Origin: Comamonas sp. SCN 67-35
GTDB lineage: Bacteria > Pseudomonadota > Gammaproteobacteria > Burkholderiales > Burkholderiaceae_C
Reading direction: 5' to 3'
Length of the DNA stretch: 64,000 bases
Assembly (NCBI GenBank): GCA_001725255.1
Contig: MEFV01000007.1
Coordinates: 62,001-126,000 of the forward strand
Of the stretch, positions 34,103 through 44,158 are shown one piece after another; within the stretch, counting starts at the first letter, position 1, and every line of letters begins with the position of its first letter. The notes under the pieces were generated by a model. It was not told the origin of the DNA. It worked only from the letters and a program-made list of their open reading frames with translations, and ran no database searches. The translations under genes were made by a program, and so were the position numbers.

Positions 34103-35368
34103 TCAGGCCTTCTTCGCGGCCTCGCGATAAACCAGCAGCGGTGCCTTGCCTTCATCGATCGTGGCCTCTTCCACCACGACCTTCTCGACGTTCGCCGTAT
34201 TGGGCAGGTCGAACATGGTGCCGATCAGCGATTGTTCAAGAATCGATCGCAGGCCGCGTGCGCCGGTCTTGCGCGCGATCGCCTTGCGGGCAATCGCCTT
34301 GAGCGCGGCCGGCCGGATTTCGAGCTCCACGCCTTCCATCGCGAGCAGCGCGCCGTATTGCTTGACCAGTGCATTTTTCGGTTCGGTGAGGATCCGCACG
34401 AGCGCGTCCTCGCCCAGCTCGGCCAGAGCCGCCACCACGGGCATGCGCCCCACGAGTTCGGGGATGAGGCCGTACTTGATGAGATCCTCGGGCTCGATGC
34501 CCTGGAACACCTCGGTGAGCGAGCGCTGCTTCTTGCTGCGCACCGTGGCGCCGAAGCCGATGCCTGAAGCCTCCGTGCGATTTTCGATCACCTTCTCCAG
34601 GCCCGCGAAGGCTCCGCCGCAGATGAACAGGATGTCGGTGGTATCGACCTGCAGGAAATCCTGGTTCGGATGCTTGCGCCCGCCCTGCGGCGGCACGCTG
34701 GCCATCGTGCCCTCGATCAATTTCAGCAAGGCCTGCTGCACGCCCTCGCCCGAGACGTCGCGCGTGATGCTCGGGTTGTCGCTCTTGCGCGTGATCTTGT
34801 CGATCTCGTCGATGTAGACGATGCCGCGCTGCGCGCGCTCGACGTCGTAGTTGCAGCTTTGCAGGAGCTTCTGGATGATGTTTTCCACGTCTTCGCCGAC
34901 GTAGCCCGCCTCGGTCAGTGTCGTGGCGTCGGCCATCACGAAGGGCACGTCGAGCTGGCGCGCCAGCGTCTGCGCCAGCAGCGTCTTGCCCGAGCCCGTC
35001 GGACCCACGAGCAGGATGTTGCTCTTGGAGAGCTCCACATCCTCCTTGCCCGCCTTTTCCTTGTGGCGCAGGCGCTTGTAGTGGTTGTAGACCGCCACCG
35101 CCAGCGTGCGCTTGGCCTGTTCCTGGCCGATCACGTAGCCGTCCAGATTGGCCTTGATGTCCGCGGGTGCGGGCAGGTCACCGTGCCCGCCCTGACCGGC
35201 CTCGGCGCCGGGCTGCTCGTCGCGGATGATTTCGTTGCACAGGTCGATGCATTCGTCGCAGATGAAGACCGACGGGCCGGCAATGAGTTTCTTGACCTCG
35301 TGCTGACTCTTGCCGCAAAACGAGCAATACAGGGTCTTTTCGGTGGAAGAGCCTTTTTTCTCGGCCAT
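34103..35368 (-). CDS. clpX: ATP-dependent Clp protease ATP-binding subunit ClpX
   Basis: 421 residues. The N-terminal zinc-binding domain uses C20SFCGKSQ and CDECIDLC. The AAA domain has Walker [13 protein letters not shown] near 122 and Walker [11 protein letters not shown]. The ClpP-binding IGFGA loop and the [13 protein letters not shown] sensor region are present. It unfolds tagged substrates and feeds them to ClpP. A terminator-like hairpin lies between it and clpP. Confidence 0.98.
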   Translation of the reverse strand: MAEKKGSSTEKTLYCSFCGKSQHEVKKLIAGPSVFICDECIDLCNEIIRDEQPGAEAGQGGHGDLPAPADIKANLDGYVIGQEQAKRTLAVAVYNHYKRLRHKEKAGKEDVELSKSNILLVGPTGSGKTLLAQTLARQLDVPFVMADATTLTEAGYVGEDVENIIQKLLQSCNYDVERAQRGIVYIDEIDKITRKSDNPSITRDVSGEGVQQALLKLIEGTMASVPPQGGRKHPNQDFLQVDTTDILFICGGAFAGLEKVIENRTEASGIGFGATVRSKKQRSLTEVFQGIEPEDLIKYGLIPELVGRMPVVAALAELGEDALVRILTEPKNALVKQYGALLAMEGVELEIRPAALKAIARKAIARKTGARGLRSILEQSLIGTMFDLPNTANVEKVVVEEATIDEGKAPLLVYREAAKKA

Positions 35369-35414
35369 GGAGCTACGCCTTGAAACAGATAACGTGAAGT
35401 GATGATACTCAAAT

Positions 35415-35445
35415 AAAAACGGCGCTTCCCGCAGGGGGAAACGCC
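35415..35445 (-). terminator. Hairpin with T tract after clpP
   Basis: On the minus strand GGCGTTTCCC pairs with GGGAAGCGCC (one G-U pair) around CCTGC, followed by GTTTTTATTTG. It ends clpP transcripts or attenuates read-through into clpX, which then needs its own promoter in 35369-35414. Confidence 0.75.
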
Positions 35446-35466
35446 GCCCGCGCGCTGCGGTGCCGA

Positions 35467-36075
<609 letters not shown>

Positions 36076-36111
36076 CCGTCTCTCCAATCGGTTGTCCTGA
36101 CTGTATCCGCA

Positions 36112-36151
36112 AACAGATGGGGCCTGTACCTGTCGGCACAAGCCCCATCCG
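36112..36151. other. Strong hairpin between tig and clpP
   Basis: GATGGGGC pairs with GCCCCATC and the stem continues TGT/ACA after one mismatch, closing a small loop. There is no T tract on either strand, so it is not a simple terminator. It would sit in the 5' leader of clpP or at the 3' end of tig mRNA. Confidence 0.5.
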
Positions 36152-36174
36152 CGTGACTCAACGGGCGCTGGTGA

Positions 36175-37485
36175 TCAGTTCTGCGCCATCAGCTCGTCGA
36201 ACGTCACCGTCTTCTCGTCGATCTTGGCCTTGCTCAGCACGAAATCGGTCACGTTGTTCTCGACCACCACGGCTTCCACCTCGGCCAGGCGATCGCGGTC
36301 GCCGAAATACCACTTCACGACGTCCTGGGGCTTCTCGTAGCTGGACGCCAGTTCCTCGACGTGTGCCTTGAGCTGTTCGGGCTTGGCTTGAAGTTCGTTG
36401 GCACGCACGAGCTCGGCCACCACCAGGCCCAGACGCACGCGGCGCTCGGCCTGCGGGCGCACCACGTCTTCGGGAATGTCGGCCTTGTCCGCGTCCTTGA
36501 TGCCACGGGCCTTGAGATCAGCGCGCGCGCCTTCGAGCAACCGCTCGATCTCGGCCTGGACAATGGCGTTGGGCAGTTCCAGCTCGGCGTTGGCGAGCAA
36601 GGCATCCATGACGGCCTGCTTGTTGCGCGACTGCAGACGGAACTTGACCTCGCGCTCCAGGTTCTTGCGCACGTCGGCGCGCAGGCTTTCGACCGTGCCG
36701 CCTTCGATGCCCAGCGACTTGACGAAGGGCTCGTTCACCTCGGGCAGGTGCGCGGCCTCGAGGTTCTTGAGCGTCACCAGGAAGTCCGCCGTCTTGCCCG
36801 CCACGTCCTTACCGTGGTAATCCTCGGGAAAGGACAGCGGGAAGGTCTTGCTCTCGCCCACCTTCATTCCACGCACGGCATCTTCGAATTCCTTGAGCAT
36901 CTGGCCTTCGCCGACGAGGAACTGGAAGCCCTCGGCCTTGCCGCCGGCAAAGGGTTCACCGTCGATCTTGCCTTCGAAATCCACGGTCACGCGGTCGCCA
37001 TCCTCGGCGGGTGAACCTTGCGCGCGCTGCGCGAACGTGCGCCGCTGCTTGCGCAGGATATCCAGCGTGCGGTCGATCGCGGCGTCATCCACCTCGGCCG
37101 CGAGCTTTTCCACCTGCGCCGTAGTCAGGTCGCCGATCTTGACCTCAGGGAAGATTTCGAAGACCGCATCGAAGGTCATTTCACCCTCGGGCGCGCCTTC
37201 CTTTTCGGAGATGCGCGGCTGACCCGCGACGCGCAGCTTGGCCTCGTTGGCGGCCTGCGAAAACGCTTCGCCGACCTTGTCATTGATCACTTCGTACTGC
37301 ACCGAGTAGCCGTAGCGCTGCGCCACGACACCCAGCGGCACCTTGCCCGGGCGAAAACCGTCCATCTTCACGGTGCGCGCCAGGCGCTTGAGGCGCCCGT
37401 CCACTTCGCTCTTGATGCTGTCGACCGGCAGGCTGAGCGTGATCTTGCGTTCCAGTTTTTCCAGGGTTTCAACAGTGACGGCCAT
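36175..37485 (-). CDS. tig: Trigger factor
   Basis: 436 residues. The ribosome-binding tail motif lies in RLARTVKMDGFRPGKVPLGV (F-R-x-G-K signature), the FKBP-like domain begins near 150 (DRVTVDFEGKIDGEPFAGG) and the C-terminal chaperone arms follow, ending DEKTVTFDELMAQN. It is the ribosome-associated peptidyl-prolyl isomerase and chaperone. A -10-like TACAAT on the minus strand at 37652-37657 is a candidate promoter. It starts the tig-clpP-clpX-lon series. Confidence 0.97.
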   Translation of the reverse strand: MAVTVETLEKLERKITLSLPVDSIKSEVDGRLKRLARTVKMDGFRPGKVPLGVVAQRYGYSVQYEVINDKVGEAFSQAANEAKLRVAGQPRISEKEGAPEGEMTFDAVFEIFPEVKIGDLTTAQVEKLAAEVDDAAIDRTLDILRKQRRTFAQRAQGSPAEDGDRVTVDFEGKIDGEPFAGGKAEGFQFLVGEGQMLKEFEDAVRGMKVGESKTFPLSFPEDYHGKDVAGKTADFLVTLKNLEAAHLPEVNEPFVKSLGIEGGTVESLRADVRKNLEREVKFRLQSRNKQAVMDALLANAELELPNAIVQAEIERLLEGARADLKARGIKDADKADIPEDVVRPQAERRVRLGLVVAELVRANELQAKPEQLKAHVEELASSYEKPQDVVKWYFGDRDRLAEVEAVVVENNVTDFVLSKAKIDEKTVTFDELMAQN

Positions 37486-37685
37486 TGTGGTTCCTCATCG
37501 TCTGACAGTGTGGGAGCGCGCCGCTGGTCATCGCTCGACGACCGCGCGCTCGCACTCCGGGGTGTTTCTGGTCTTCCCGTGGCAATGGGGCACTGTGACA
37601 ATGCCCGTCCGCCGCCCTCCAAGGGCCCGGTCATGCTCGGAAAAACCGCTGATTGTAGCGAAACACCCCGCCGCGCCTTCAGCAC

Positions 37686-38474
37686 CTACTTGCCGAGGAT
37701 GTCGCCCACCTTGTCGGCCTCGCAACGACCGGTGACATGCGCCTGGGGCGGCACGCACCCGCGGACCTGCTGGCCGCTCGAGAGCTTTTCTATCGCCTGC
37801 CACAGCAGCGCGATCTGCTGCTCCTGCCCCGAGGCCGAATCGGCCAGGCTGCGCAGCGCCAGGGCCATCGGGTCGTCCTGCTGCGGCGTCACGCCATAGG
37901 CGCTGAATGCCGGAGTCTGCGCGTGATGCGCCTCGGTGACGTCCGCTCCGTGGTCCTTGTGCGAGGCAATGATGCGCGCCGGTATGCCGACGGCCGTCGC
38001 TCCAGCGGGCACGGGTTTGATCACCACGGCGTTGCTGCCGATCTTGGCGCCGTCGCCCACGGTGAAGCCCCCGAGCACCTTGGCGCCCGCGCTCACCACC
38101 ACGTCGCGCCCCAGCGTCGGGTGGCGCTTGGCGCCCTTGTAGAGCGTGGTGCCGCCCAGCGTCACGCCGTGATAGATGGTGCAGCCGTCCCCCACCTCGG
38201 CGGTTTCGCCGATCACCACGCCCATGCCGTGATCGATGAACACGCGCTCGCCGATGACGGCGCCGGGGTGGATTTCGATGCCGGTGAGCCAGCGCGCCAG
38301 ATGCGAGATGAAGCGCCCCAGCCAGCGCAGGCCATGCGTCCAGCACCAGTGCGCCGGTCGATGCAGCCAGATGGCATGCAGGCCGGGATAGCAGGTGATG
38401 ACCTCCCAGGTGCTGCGCGCAGCCGGGTCGCGGTCAAGGATGCACTGGATGTCTGAGCGGGTTCTGGAAAACAT
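37686..38474 (-). CDS. cysE: Serine O-acetyltransferase
   Basis: 262 residues. The N-terminal helical part ([20 protein letters not shown]) precedes a left-handed beta helix of hexapeptide repeats with [20 protein letters not shown] and [20 protein letters not shown], the acetyl-CoA and serine site including the catalytic His of IDHG. It makes O-acetylserine, the cysteine precursor. The C-terminal tail ends in an unusual Cys-rich stretch ([19 protein letters not shown]) after the catalytic domain. Confidence 0.94.
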   Translation of the reverse strand: MFSRTRSDIQCILDRDPAARSTWEVITCYPGLHAIWLHRPAHWCWTHGLRWLGRFISHLARWLTGIEIHPGAVIGERVFIDHGMGVVIGETAEVGDGCTIYHGVTLGGTTLYKGAKRHPTLGRDVVVSAGAKVLGGFTVGDGAKIGSNAVVIKPVPAGATAVGIPARIIASHKDHGADVTEAHHAQTPAFSAYGVTPQQDDPMALALRSLADSASGQEQQIALLWQAIEKLSSGQQVRGCVPPQAHVTGRCEADKVGDILGK

Positions 38475-38541
38475 GGAAGGCGCGTGCGATGGCAGCGCGC
38501 AGTCTAGCGTCTAACCCATACCTGCAGCGGCTGCGGCTTCT

Positions 38542-40533
38542 TCAGGCGGCTTCCAGCTGCAGGACCTCGCCCGGCACGGGCGCCGGCGCTTCGGCCGGGA
38601 CATCCGTTCCGAGCTTGAACACCTGCACGGCGCCCGCCAGCCGCGCCGCCTGCTCACGCTGGCTGTGCGCGGCCGCGGCCGACTGCTCCACCAGCGCGGC
38701 GTTCTGCTGCGTCATCTGATCGAGCTGCGCCACCGCCTGGTTCACCTGGCCGATGCCGTCCGCCTGCTCCGATGACGCGGTGGTGATTTCGCCAATGATG
38801 TCGCCGACGCGCCGCACGCTGTCCACTATCTCGCCCATGGTGCCGCCCGCTTCCTTCACGAGGCGCGTTCCGGTGGCGACCCGACCCACAGAATCCTGGA
38901 TCAGCTGCTTGATCTCGCGCGCGGCTTCGGCGGATCGCCCGGCGAGCGAACGCACCTCGCCGGCGACCACGGCAAAACCCCGCCCCTGCTCGCCGGCACG
39001 CGCAGCCTCCACGGCCGCGTTGAGCGCGAGGATATTGGTCTGAAACGCGATGCCGTCGATCACGCCGATGATGTCAGCGATCTTGCGCGAGCTCTGCTCG
39101 ATGCCGCCCATCGTGTCCACCACCTGCGCCACGGCCTTGCCGCCGCGCTCGGCCACCTCGGCGGCCGACGCCGCGAGCTGATTGGCCTGACGCGCCGCAT
39201 CCGCCGAATGGCCGACCGTCGTGGTGAGCTCTTCCATGCTTTGCGCCGTCTGTGCAAGGCTGGACGCCGTGGCCTCGGTACGCGCCGACAGATCCTGATT
39301 GCCGCTGGCGATCTCGGCGCTGGCGGTATCGATGCTGTCGGCCGCCGCGCGCACCTGCTGCAGCATCTGCACGTAACGCCCGCGCATCCCTTCCACCTCG
39401 CGAATCAATGCGCCGATCTCGTCGCGCCGGGTGGTGGTGAATTTCTGCGTCAGGTCACCCTGCGCCACCAGCGTGATGGCCTTGGTCAGGCCCATGAGCG
39501 GGCGACTCACGCCGCGGCGCAGCATCTGCCACAGGCCGATGCCCAGCGCCAACAGCGCCAGCGCCATCAGTCCCCACACCGCCCAGGTCACGCGCTGCTG
39601 AGCTGCCATGGCCTCGCCATCGGGCACCTCGGCCACGACCCACCAGCCGGACTGGGTCTTGCGCATCAGCGCCCACGGGTCCTGCGCCTGCGGGTACAAC
39701 AGCGCCTGCGCGTGGCGCACGAAGCCGTCGGGCGCCGCCGCCAGCGCCTCCAGGAAGGTCTTCGCGCCGGGGTCGGCCTTGAGCACGGCCTGGCCGCGTT
39801 GCGCGGGGTGATAGACGAAGCGGGCCTGTTGCAGCCCCGCGCCCGGATTGATCACATAGACGCCACCGTGCTCGAAAAATCGCGTCTGCAGCACCTGCTT
39901 TTGCAGCACGTCCTGGAAAATGCTGATGTCATTGCCGACGAAGAGCAGCGCCACCACCTTGCCCTTGGCGTCCTTGATCGGCTGATAGTCGCTCATGTAA
40001 GGCTTGTCCTGCACCACCACCAGCCCCGTATACGGCTCGCCCTTCATGACGGTGGCATAGGCAGGATCGGACGCCGAAAGCTCCAGCCCGTCTTCGCGCA
40101 CGCCCTTTTCGTCCTTGACGGACGACACCACGGTGACGAACCCCTCGCCCTTGCGCGCAAACACGCGGGCTATGCCGCCGGTCTGGGTGGCAAAGCGGTC
40201 AACCGCGCCGGTATCGCCATTGACCAGGCCGCCGAAGCTGCGCAGTTCGCCAGAAGCTTCATCGAGCTCCATGGTGGCTTCGAAAAAGCGTGCAAAACCC
40301 TTCATCGAGCCCGTGGCCATGTCGCGTGCGATGCTGTCGGCGGCATCAAGCGACTGCGCCACCGCGGCGACCGTATCGCCCACGCTCTCGACCAGCTGCG
40401 CCCGGGTGTTGCGTTCCGTCAGCACCGCGAGGGTGATGCCCACGAAAACCAGCACAACGGCCACCAGCCCGAGGGACAGCAGCGTGACGCGCCGCGCCAC
40501 CGAACCGTTGGCTGCTTTTTCACGAATCGACAT
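38542..40533 (-). CDS. Methyl-accepting chemotaxis protein with periplasmic Cache-type sensor
   Basis: 663 residues. Helix 1 is at about 15-37, followed by a periplasmic sensor (about 38-320) with Cache features such as [19 protein letters not shown] and [20 protein letters not shown]. Helix 2 is near 322-342, then HAMP, then a coiled-coil signalling domain with the hairpin tip [19 protein letters not shown] and [13 protein letters not shown]. There is no C-terminal NWETF-like CheR-binding pentapeptide. The ligand is unknown. A flagellar sigma-28-like promoter lies upstream. Confidence 0.94.
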   Translation of the reverse strand: MSIREKAANGSVARRVTLLSLGLVAVVLVFVGITLAVLTERNTRAQLVESVGDTVAAVAQSLDAADSIARDMATGSMKGFARFFEATMELDEASGELRSFGGLVNGDTGAVDRFATQTGGIARVFARKGEGFVTVVSSVKDEKGVREDGLELSASDPAYATVMKGEPYTGLVVVQDKPYMSDYQPIKDAKGKVVALLFVGNDISIFQDVLQKQVLQTRFFEHGGVYVINPGAGLQQARFVYHPAQRGQAVLKADPGAKTFLEALAAAPDGFVRHAQALLYPQAQDPWALMRKTQSGWWVVAEVPDGEAMAAQQRVTWAVWGLMALALLALGIGLWQMLRRGVSRPLMGLTKAITLVAQGDLTQKFTTTRRDEIGALIREVEGMRGRYVQMLQQVRAAADSIDTASAEIASGNQDLSARTEATASSLAQTAQSMEELTTTVGHSADAARQANQLAASAAEVAERGGKAVAQVVDTMGGIEQSSRKIADIIGVIDGIAFQTNILALNAAVEAARAGEQGRGFAVVAGEVRSLAGRSAEAAREIKQLIQDSVGRVATGTRLVKEAGGTMGEIVDSVRRVGDIIGEITTASSEQADGIGQVNQAVAQLDQMTQQNAALVEQSAAAAHSQREQAARLAGAVQVFKLGTDVPAEAPAPVPGEVLQLEAA

Positions 40534-40596
40534 GGATCACCCTTCCTCAGATGCCAGGCCGCACGAAATGAAAGAGACGGCGCATCGGTACGCGCC

Positions 40597-40623
40597 TTGC
40601 GAGCCTGTGAAATGAGCAGTTTA
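40597..40623 (-). promoter_or_regulatory. Candidate sigma-28 (FliA) promoter of the chemoreceptor
   Basis: On the minus strand TAAA (40623-40620), exactly 15 bases, then GCTCGCAA (40604-40597). The -35 and spacing fit the sigma-28 consensus TAAA-N15-GCCGATAA, but the -10 matches at only 4 of 8 positions. It ends 64 bases before the receptor ATG. Confidence 0.3.
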
Positions 40624-40654
40624 AGTAACAAGATGCTGCATCGCATCAAGGAAA

Positions 40655-41455
40655 CTACTTAATCGTGTCACTTTTGTTGCGCTGGCTCGCCACTTCGATC
40701 ATGGTCCTGGCAATGCCGCGCAGAATATGGATCTCTTCCTGCGTCGGCTGGGCACGATTGAACAGCTGGTTCAGTCGTGGCATGAGCTTCTTGGGCGCGG
40801 CGGGGTCCAGGAAGCCGACATCGACCAGCGCCCGCTGCCAATGCGCGAGCATGCCGGCCACCTGCGCGGCGTCGGCCTGCTGGCCATGCACGGCGACGTC
40901 CTGTACCGCGAAGCCGCCAAGCGCCAGGCGCCATTCATACGCAATCACCTGCACTGCCGCCGCGAGGTTGAGCGAACCAAAGTGCGCCACCGTCGGGATG
41001 GAGAGCGCCACATGGCAGCGGTAGACATCGTCGTTGGCCATGCCGAAGCGCTCGCTGCCAAAGAGGAAGGCGACGCCAGAGTCCTGCGCAAGGATTTGAG
41101 AAAAATCCGGCTCTATGCCTTGTCCATCCTGCGATGAATGCTCTCTGTCAAGGAGCAACGAAAAGTGCTCGCGAGGTGAACGCGTCGGCGGCCCGAAGTC
41201 GCGCGGCGTCATGGCCGTCGCGCACAGGTGGTGCATGCCGTCCAGCGCTTCATCGAGGGTGGCGACGACGCGCGCCCTGGCCAGCACATCGGTGGCGCCG
41301 CTGGCCCGCTGGATCGCGATCTCGCGGTGCAGCACATTGGGCCAGCGCGGCGCCACCAGCACCAGATCATCAAAACCCATGGTCTTGATCGCGCGCGCCA
41401 CGGCGCCCACATTGCCGGGGTGACTGGTCTGAATCAAAACAAAGCGTGTTCGCAT
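40655..41455 (-). CDS. trmJ: tRNA (cytidine/uridine-2'-O-)-methyltransferase TrmJ
   Basis: 266 residues from the ATG at 41455 ([17 protein letters not shown]). This opening, followed by [14 protein letters not shown], the SPOUT knot motifs [13 protein letters not shown] and [20 protein letters not shown], identifies the TrmJ branch of SpoU methyltransferases, which modify position 32 of the anticodon loop. The C-terminal tail is helical. It is divergent from suhB, a common arrangement in this group. Confidence 0.92.
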   Translation of the reverse strand: MRTRFVLIQTSHPGNVGAVARAIKTMGFDDLVLVAPRWPNVLHREIAIQRASGATDVLARARVVATLDEALDGMHHLCATAMTPRDFGPPTRSPREHFSLLLDREHSSQDGQGIEPDFSQILAQDSGVAFLFGSERFGMANDDVYRCHVALSIPTVAHFGSLNLAAAVQVIAYEWRLALGGFAVQDVAVHGQQADAAQVAGMLAHWQRALVDVGFLDPAAPKKLMPRLNQLFNRAQPTQEEIHILRGIARTMIEVASQRNKSDTIK

Positions 41456-41599
41456 GGACTCGATTGTCGTCGTCCGACCCACGCGACCGCAGGGTCGAGG
41501 CGGCAGCGGGCAAGTTCCCGGCCGCCAGGGCGTCTGGACAGCGTTGACCTAAAATCGGCGGCCCTCGCGCATCGACGCGTTTACTTGCCGCTCCTTTCC

Positions 41600-42487
41600 A
41601 TGTCGTCCCACCTGCACCCCATGCTCAACACGGCCATCAAGGCCGCACGCGCCGCTGGCGCCATCATCAACCGCGCCGCGCTGGACGTGGAGGCCGTGCG
41701 TGTTTCGCAAAAACAGATCAACGACTTCGTGACCGAGGTCGATCAGGCGAGCGAAACCGCCATCATCGACACGTTGCTCACCGCCTACCCCGGCCACGCC
41801 ATCCTGGCCGAGGAATCCGGCAGGCAGCACGGCGCCAAGGACTCGGACTACATCTGGATCATCGACCCGCTGGACGGCACGACGAACTTCATCCACGGTT
41901 TCCCCGTGTACTGCGTGAGCATCGCGCTGTCGGTGCGCGGCAAGGTGGAGCACGGCGTGGTGTACGACCCCACGCGCAACGACCTCTTCACCGCCACGCG
42001 CGGGCGCGGCGCGTTCATGAACGACAGGCGCATGCGCGTTTCCAGGCGCACGCGACTGTCGGAATGCCTGCTCGGCACCGGTTTTCCTTACCGCCCCGGC
42101 GATGATTTCCCCGGTTACGTGAAGATGATGGCCGAGGTGATGCCGCACACGCAGGGCCTGCGCCGGCCCGGGGCCGCGGCGCTCGATCTGGCCTATGTGG
42201 CCGCCGGGTTCACCGACGGCTTCTTCGAGGCCGGCCTGTCGATCTGGGACGTGGCCGCAGGCGGCCTGCTGGTGACGGAAGCCGGCGGCCTCGTGGGCAA
42301 CTTCACGGGCGAAGCCAACTACCTGGAACAGCGTGAATGCCTGGCAGCCCCGGCGCGCATCTATGCCCAGCTCGTGAACCTGATCGGCAAGTACAGCAAG
42401 TTCGCCAGCGTGGCTGACAAGATGGCCGTGCAGGCTGCCCATTCCAGCAGCAGCAGCAGCACCAGCGCCGATACCGATCCGGAATGA
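41600..42487 (+). CDS. suhB: Inositol monophosphatase family protein SuhB
   Basis: 295 residues from the ATG at 41600. [27 protein letters not shown], the metal-binding [14 protein letters not shown] and the C-terminal [17 protein letters not shown] are complete. SuhB hydrolyses inositol phosphates and in proteobacteria also acts with NusA/NusB in rRNA antitermination. The C-terminus carries a Ser-rich tail ([15 protein letters not shown]) encoded by five tandem AGC triplets (42446-42460), which may vary in length. Confidence 0.94.
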   Translation: MSSHLHPMLNTAIKAARAAGAIINRAALDVEAVRVSQKQINDFVTEVDQASETAIIDTLLTAYPGHAILAEESGRQHGAKDSDYIWIIDPLDGTTNFIHGFPVYCVSIALSVRGKVEHGVVYDPTRNDLFTATRGRGAFMNDRRMRVSRRTRLSECLLGTGFPYRPGDDFPGYVKMMAEVMPHTQGLRRPGAAALDLAYVAAGFTDGFFEAGLSIWDVAAGGLLVTEAGGLVGNFTGEANYLEQRECLAAPARIYAQLVNLIGKYSKFASVADKMAVQAAHSSSSSSTSADTDPE

Positions 42488-42550
42488 TATTTTCATAGCG
42501 CACGGCGCCGATCCTGAAAGCGCTGCAGCCCGTTTTCCTTTAATCCCGCC

Positions 42551-42997
42551 ATGTCCCTCGTGACGGCCGCCATCGCCCTGTGCCTGATCGTTTCGGTCGG
42601 GGACGGCGATTCGCTTTCCGCCCGCTGCGGCGCCGAGCCCGTGCAGCGCGTGCGTATCGCAGCCATCGACGCGCCTGAGCTGCGGCAGGCGTATGGCGCC
42701 AAGGCCCGCGCGCACCTCGCACGGTTGTGCCTGCGCCAGCAGGCGCGCGTGACGGCACAGGGCCACGACAAATACGGCCGGCTGCTCGCGCAGGTCAGCT
42801 GCCGCGGCCGCGATGCAGCGGACGAGCAGGTGGTGGCCGGCCTCGCCTGGGTGCACCCGAGCCAGGCCGGGACGCATCCGGCGCTCGCGCGCGCGGCCGT
42901 TCGCGCGCGCCAGACGAAAGTGGGCTTGTGGGCGCAAAAGCGCCCGCTGGCGCCATGGACATACCGTCAGCGCCACCCCCATCCGACTTACAGGTAA
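42551..42997 (+). CDS. Staphylococcal nuclease-like (thermonuclease) protein
   Basis: 148 residues. A short hydrophobic start (MSLVTAAIALCLIVSVGDGD) is probably a signal or anchor. The SNase core follows: VQRVRIAAIDAPELRQAYG with the first catalytic Arg and Asp, then GHDKYGRLLAQVSCRG with the second Arg. It would be a calcium-dependent exported nuclease. The gene converges on ddh and overlaps its end by 10 bases. Confidence 0.88.
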   Translation: MSLVTAAIALCLIVSVGDGDSLSARCGAEPVQRVRIAAIDAPELRQAYGAKARAHLARLCLRQQARVTAQGHDKYGRLLAQVSCRGRDAADEQVVAGLAWVHPSQAGTHPALARAAVRARQTKVGLWAQKRPLAPWTYRQRHPHPTYR

Positions 42998-43995
42998 TTC
43001 GCTCGGAGTTCCTGCGCGCTCTTGAGCGAGAGCAGCGCGGGTGACAGGTCCAGCATGGTCTTGCAACCGTATTGCCCCGACTGGTGCAGGCGATGGACGG
43101 CGCGCGCACCGGCCACCAGCACGCTGGCGGTGAACTCGGGATTGCTGTCCAGCTGCAGGCGGTACTCGATCACGTGCTTGACCTTGTCCGAGGTATCGCC
43201 GCTGCGGATGACGAAGCCGCCGTGGGCCATGCCCGCGTGATCACGCGCGAGCACATCGGCACTGATGAAATGCACCGTGGTGTCGTAGTCGCTGAAGTAG
43301 TTGGGCATGCAGACGATGGCGCGCCGCACGGCATCGGCGTCTGCGCCGGGCTTGAGAACCACGAAACATTCGCGCCGATGCTTCTCGCGCGTGCTCAGCT
43401 CGGGCCGCAGGCCGCTGCGCGCCTTGTCCATCGCCTCGGCCACCGGGATGGTGTACTGCACGCCAGCGGCAACACCGGGCACGTGGCGGATCGCGTCCGA
43501 ATGGCCCTGGCTCAGGCCCTTGCCCCAGAAGGTGTAGCTGGCGCCATCGGGCAGGAAGGCATCGCTCATCACGCGGTTGACGGAAAACAGCCCGGGGTCC
43601 CATCCCGCTGAGATCAAGGCCGTGGTCTGGCCCGCGCGCGCCGCGGCGTCGACTTTCGCAAAGTGCTCGGGAATACGGGCGTGCGTGTCGAAACTGTCCA
43701 CCACGTTGAAGTGGCGCGCGTACTCGGGCGTCTGCACCGGCAGATCGTCCTTGGAGCCGCCGCAGAGGATCAACACATCGATGTCTTTGCGATGCGCCAG
43801 CAGATCGGCGACCGCATGCACGGCAACGCCACTGGCGGGCTTGACACTGGCGGGGCCACGGCGCGTGTAAACGCCGACCAGCGCCGTGTCGGGGTTCCTG
43901 GCGACTGCCTTTTCCACGCCGCGCCCGAGGTTGCCGTACCCGACGATGGCCAGCCGCAGCGGCGCCTGGCGGTGGTCATTCTGTTGATGATCCAT
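42988..43995 (-). CDS. ddh: meso-Diaminopimelate D-dehydrogenase
   Basis: 335 residues. LRLAIVGYGNLGRGVEKAV binds NADP, and VDSFDTHARIPEHF, SAGWDPGLFSVNRVM, FWGKGLSQGHSDAIRH and REKHRRECFVVL match Ddh enzymes. The enzyme makes meso-diaminopimelate from tetrahydrodipicolinate in one NADPH step, bypassing the succinylase route; some family members act as broad D-amino acid dehydrogenases. It is uncommon in betaproteobacteria, so horizontal origin is possible. AAAGG precedes the ATG. No other lysine gene is adjacent. Confidence 0.9.
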   Translation of the reverse strand: MDHQQNDHRQAPLRLAIVGYGNLGRGVEKAVARNPDTALVGVYTRRGPASVKPASGVAVHAVADLLAHRKDIDVLILCGGSKDDLPVQTPEYARHFNVVDSFDTHARIPEHFAKVDAAARAGQTTALISAGWDPGLFSVNRVMSDAFLPDGASYTFWGKGLSQGHSDAIRHVPGVAAGVQYTIPVAEAMDKARSGLRPELSTREKHRRECFVVLKPGADADAVRRAIVCMPNYFSDYDTTVHFISADVLARDHAGMAHGGFVIRSGDTSDKVKHVIEYRLQLDSNPEFTASVLVAGARAVHRLHQSGQYGCKTMLDLSPALLSLKSAQELRANYL

Positions 43996-44013
43996 GATGA
44001 TTGCCTTTCAAAA

Positions 44014-44044
44014 TAAAAAATAATAGCCGCTGCCGTCAGGCAGC
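44014..44044 (-). terminator. Terminator of the FAD monooxygenase gene
   Basis: On the minus strand GCTGCC-TGAC-GGCAGC (44044-44029) is followed by GGCTATTATTTTTTATTTT. It lies 115 bases downstream of the monooxygenase stop and just in front of ddh. The A/T-rich part also resembles the head of the dispersed repeat. Confidence 0.6.
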
Positions 44045-44158
44045 CGGTTCATGCGGATTTGCATTCGGCCGGACAACGGCGCGGGAAGCCGAAGGCAGTG
44101 CCGACGCAATGCAAGGCAGACCAACGAAGCCACGCGTTTGGCGGCGCATCCGCATCGA

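Noticed and set aside
31561-34302. 913-codon open frame on the plus strand
   Set aside because: Antisense shadow of lon; no family features.
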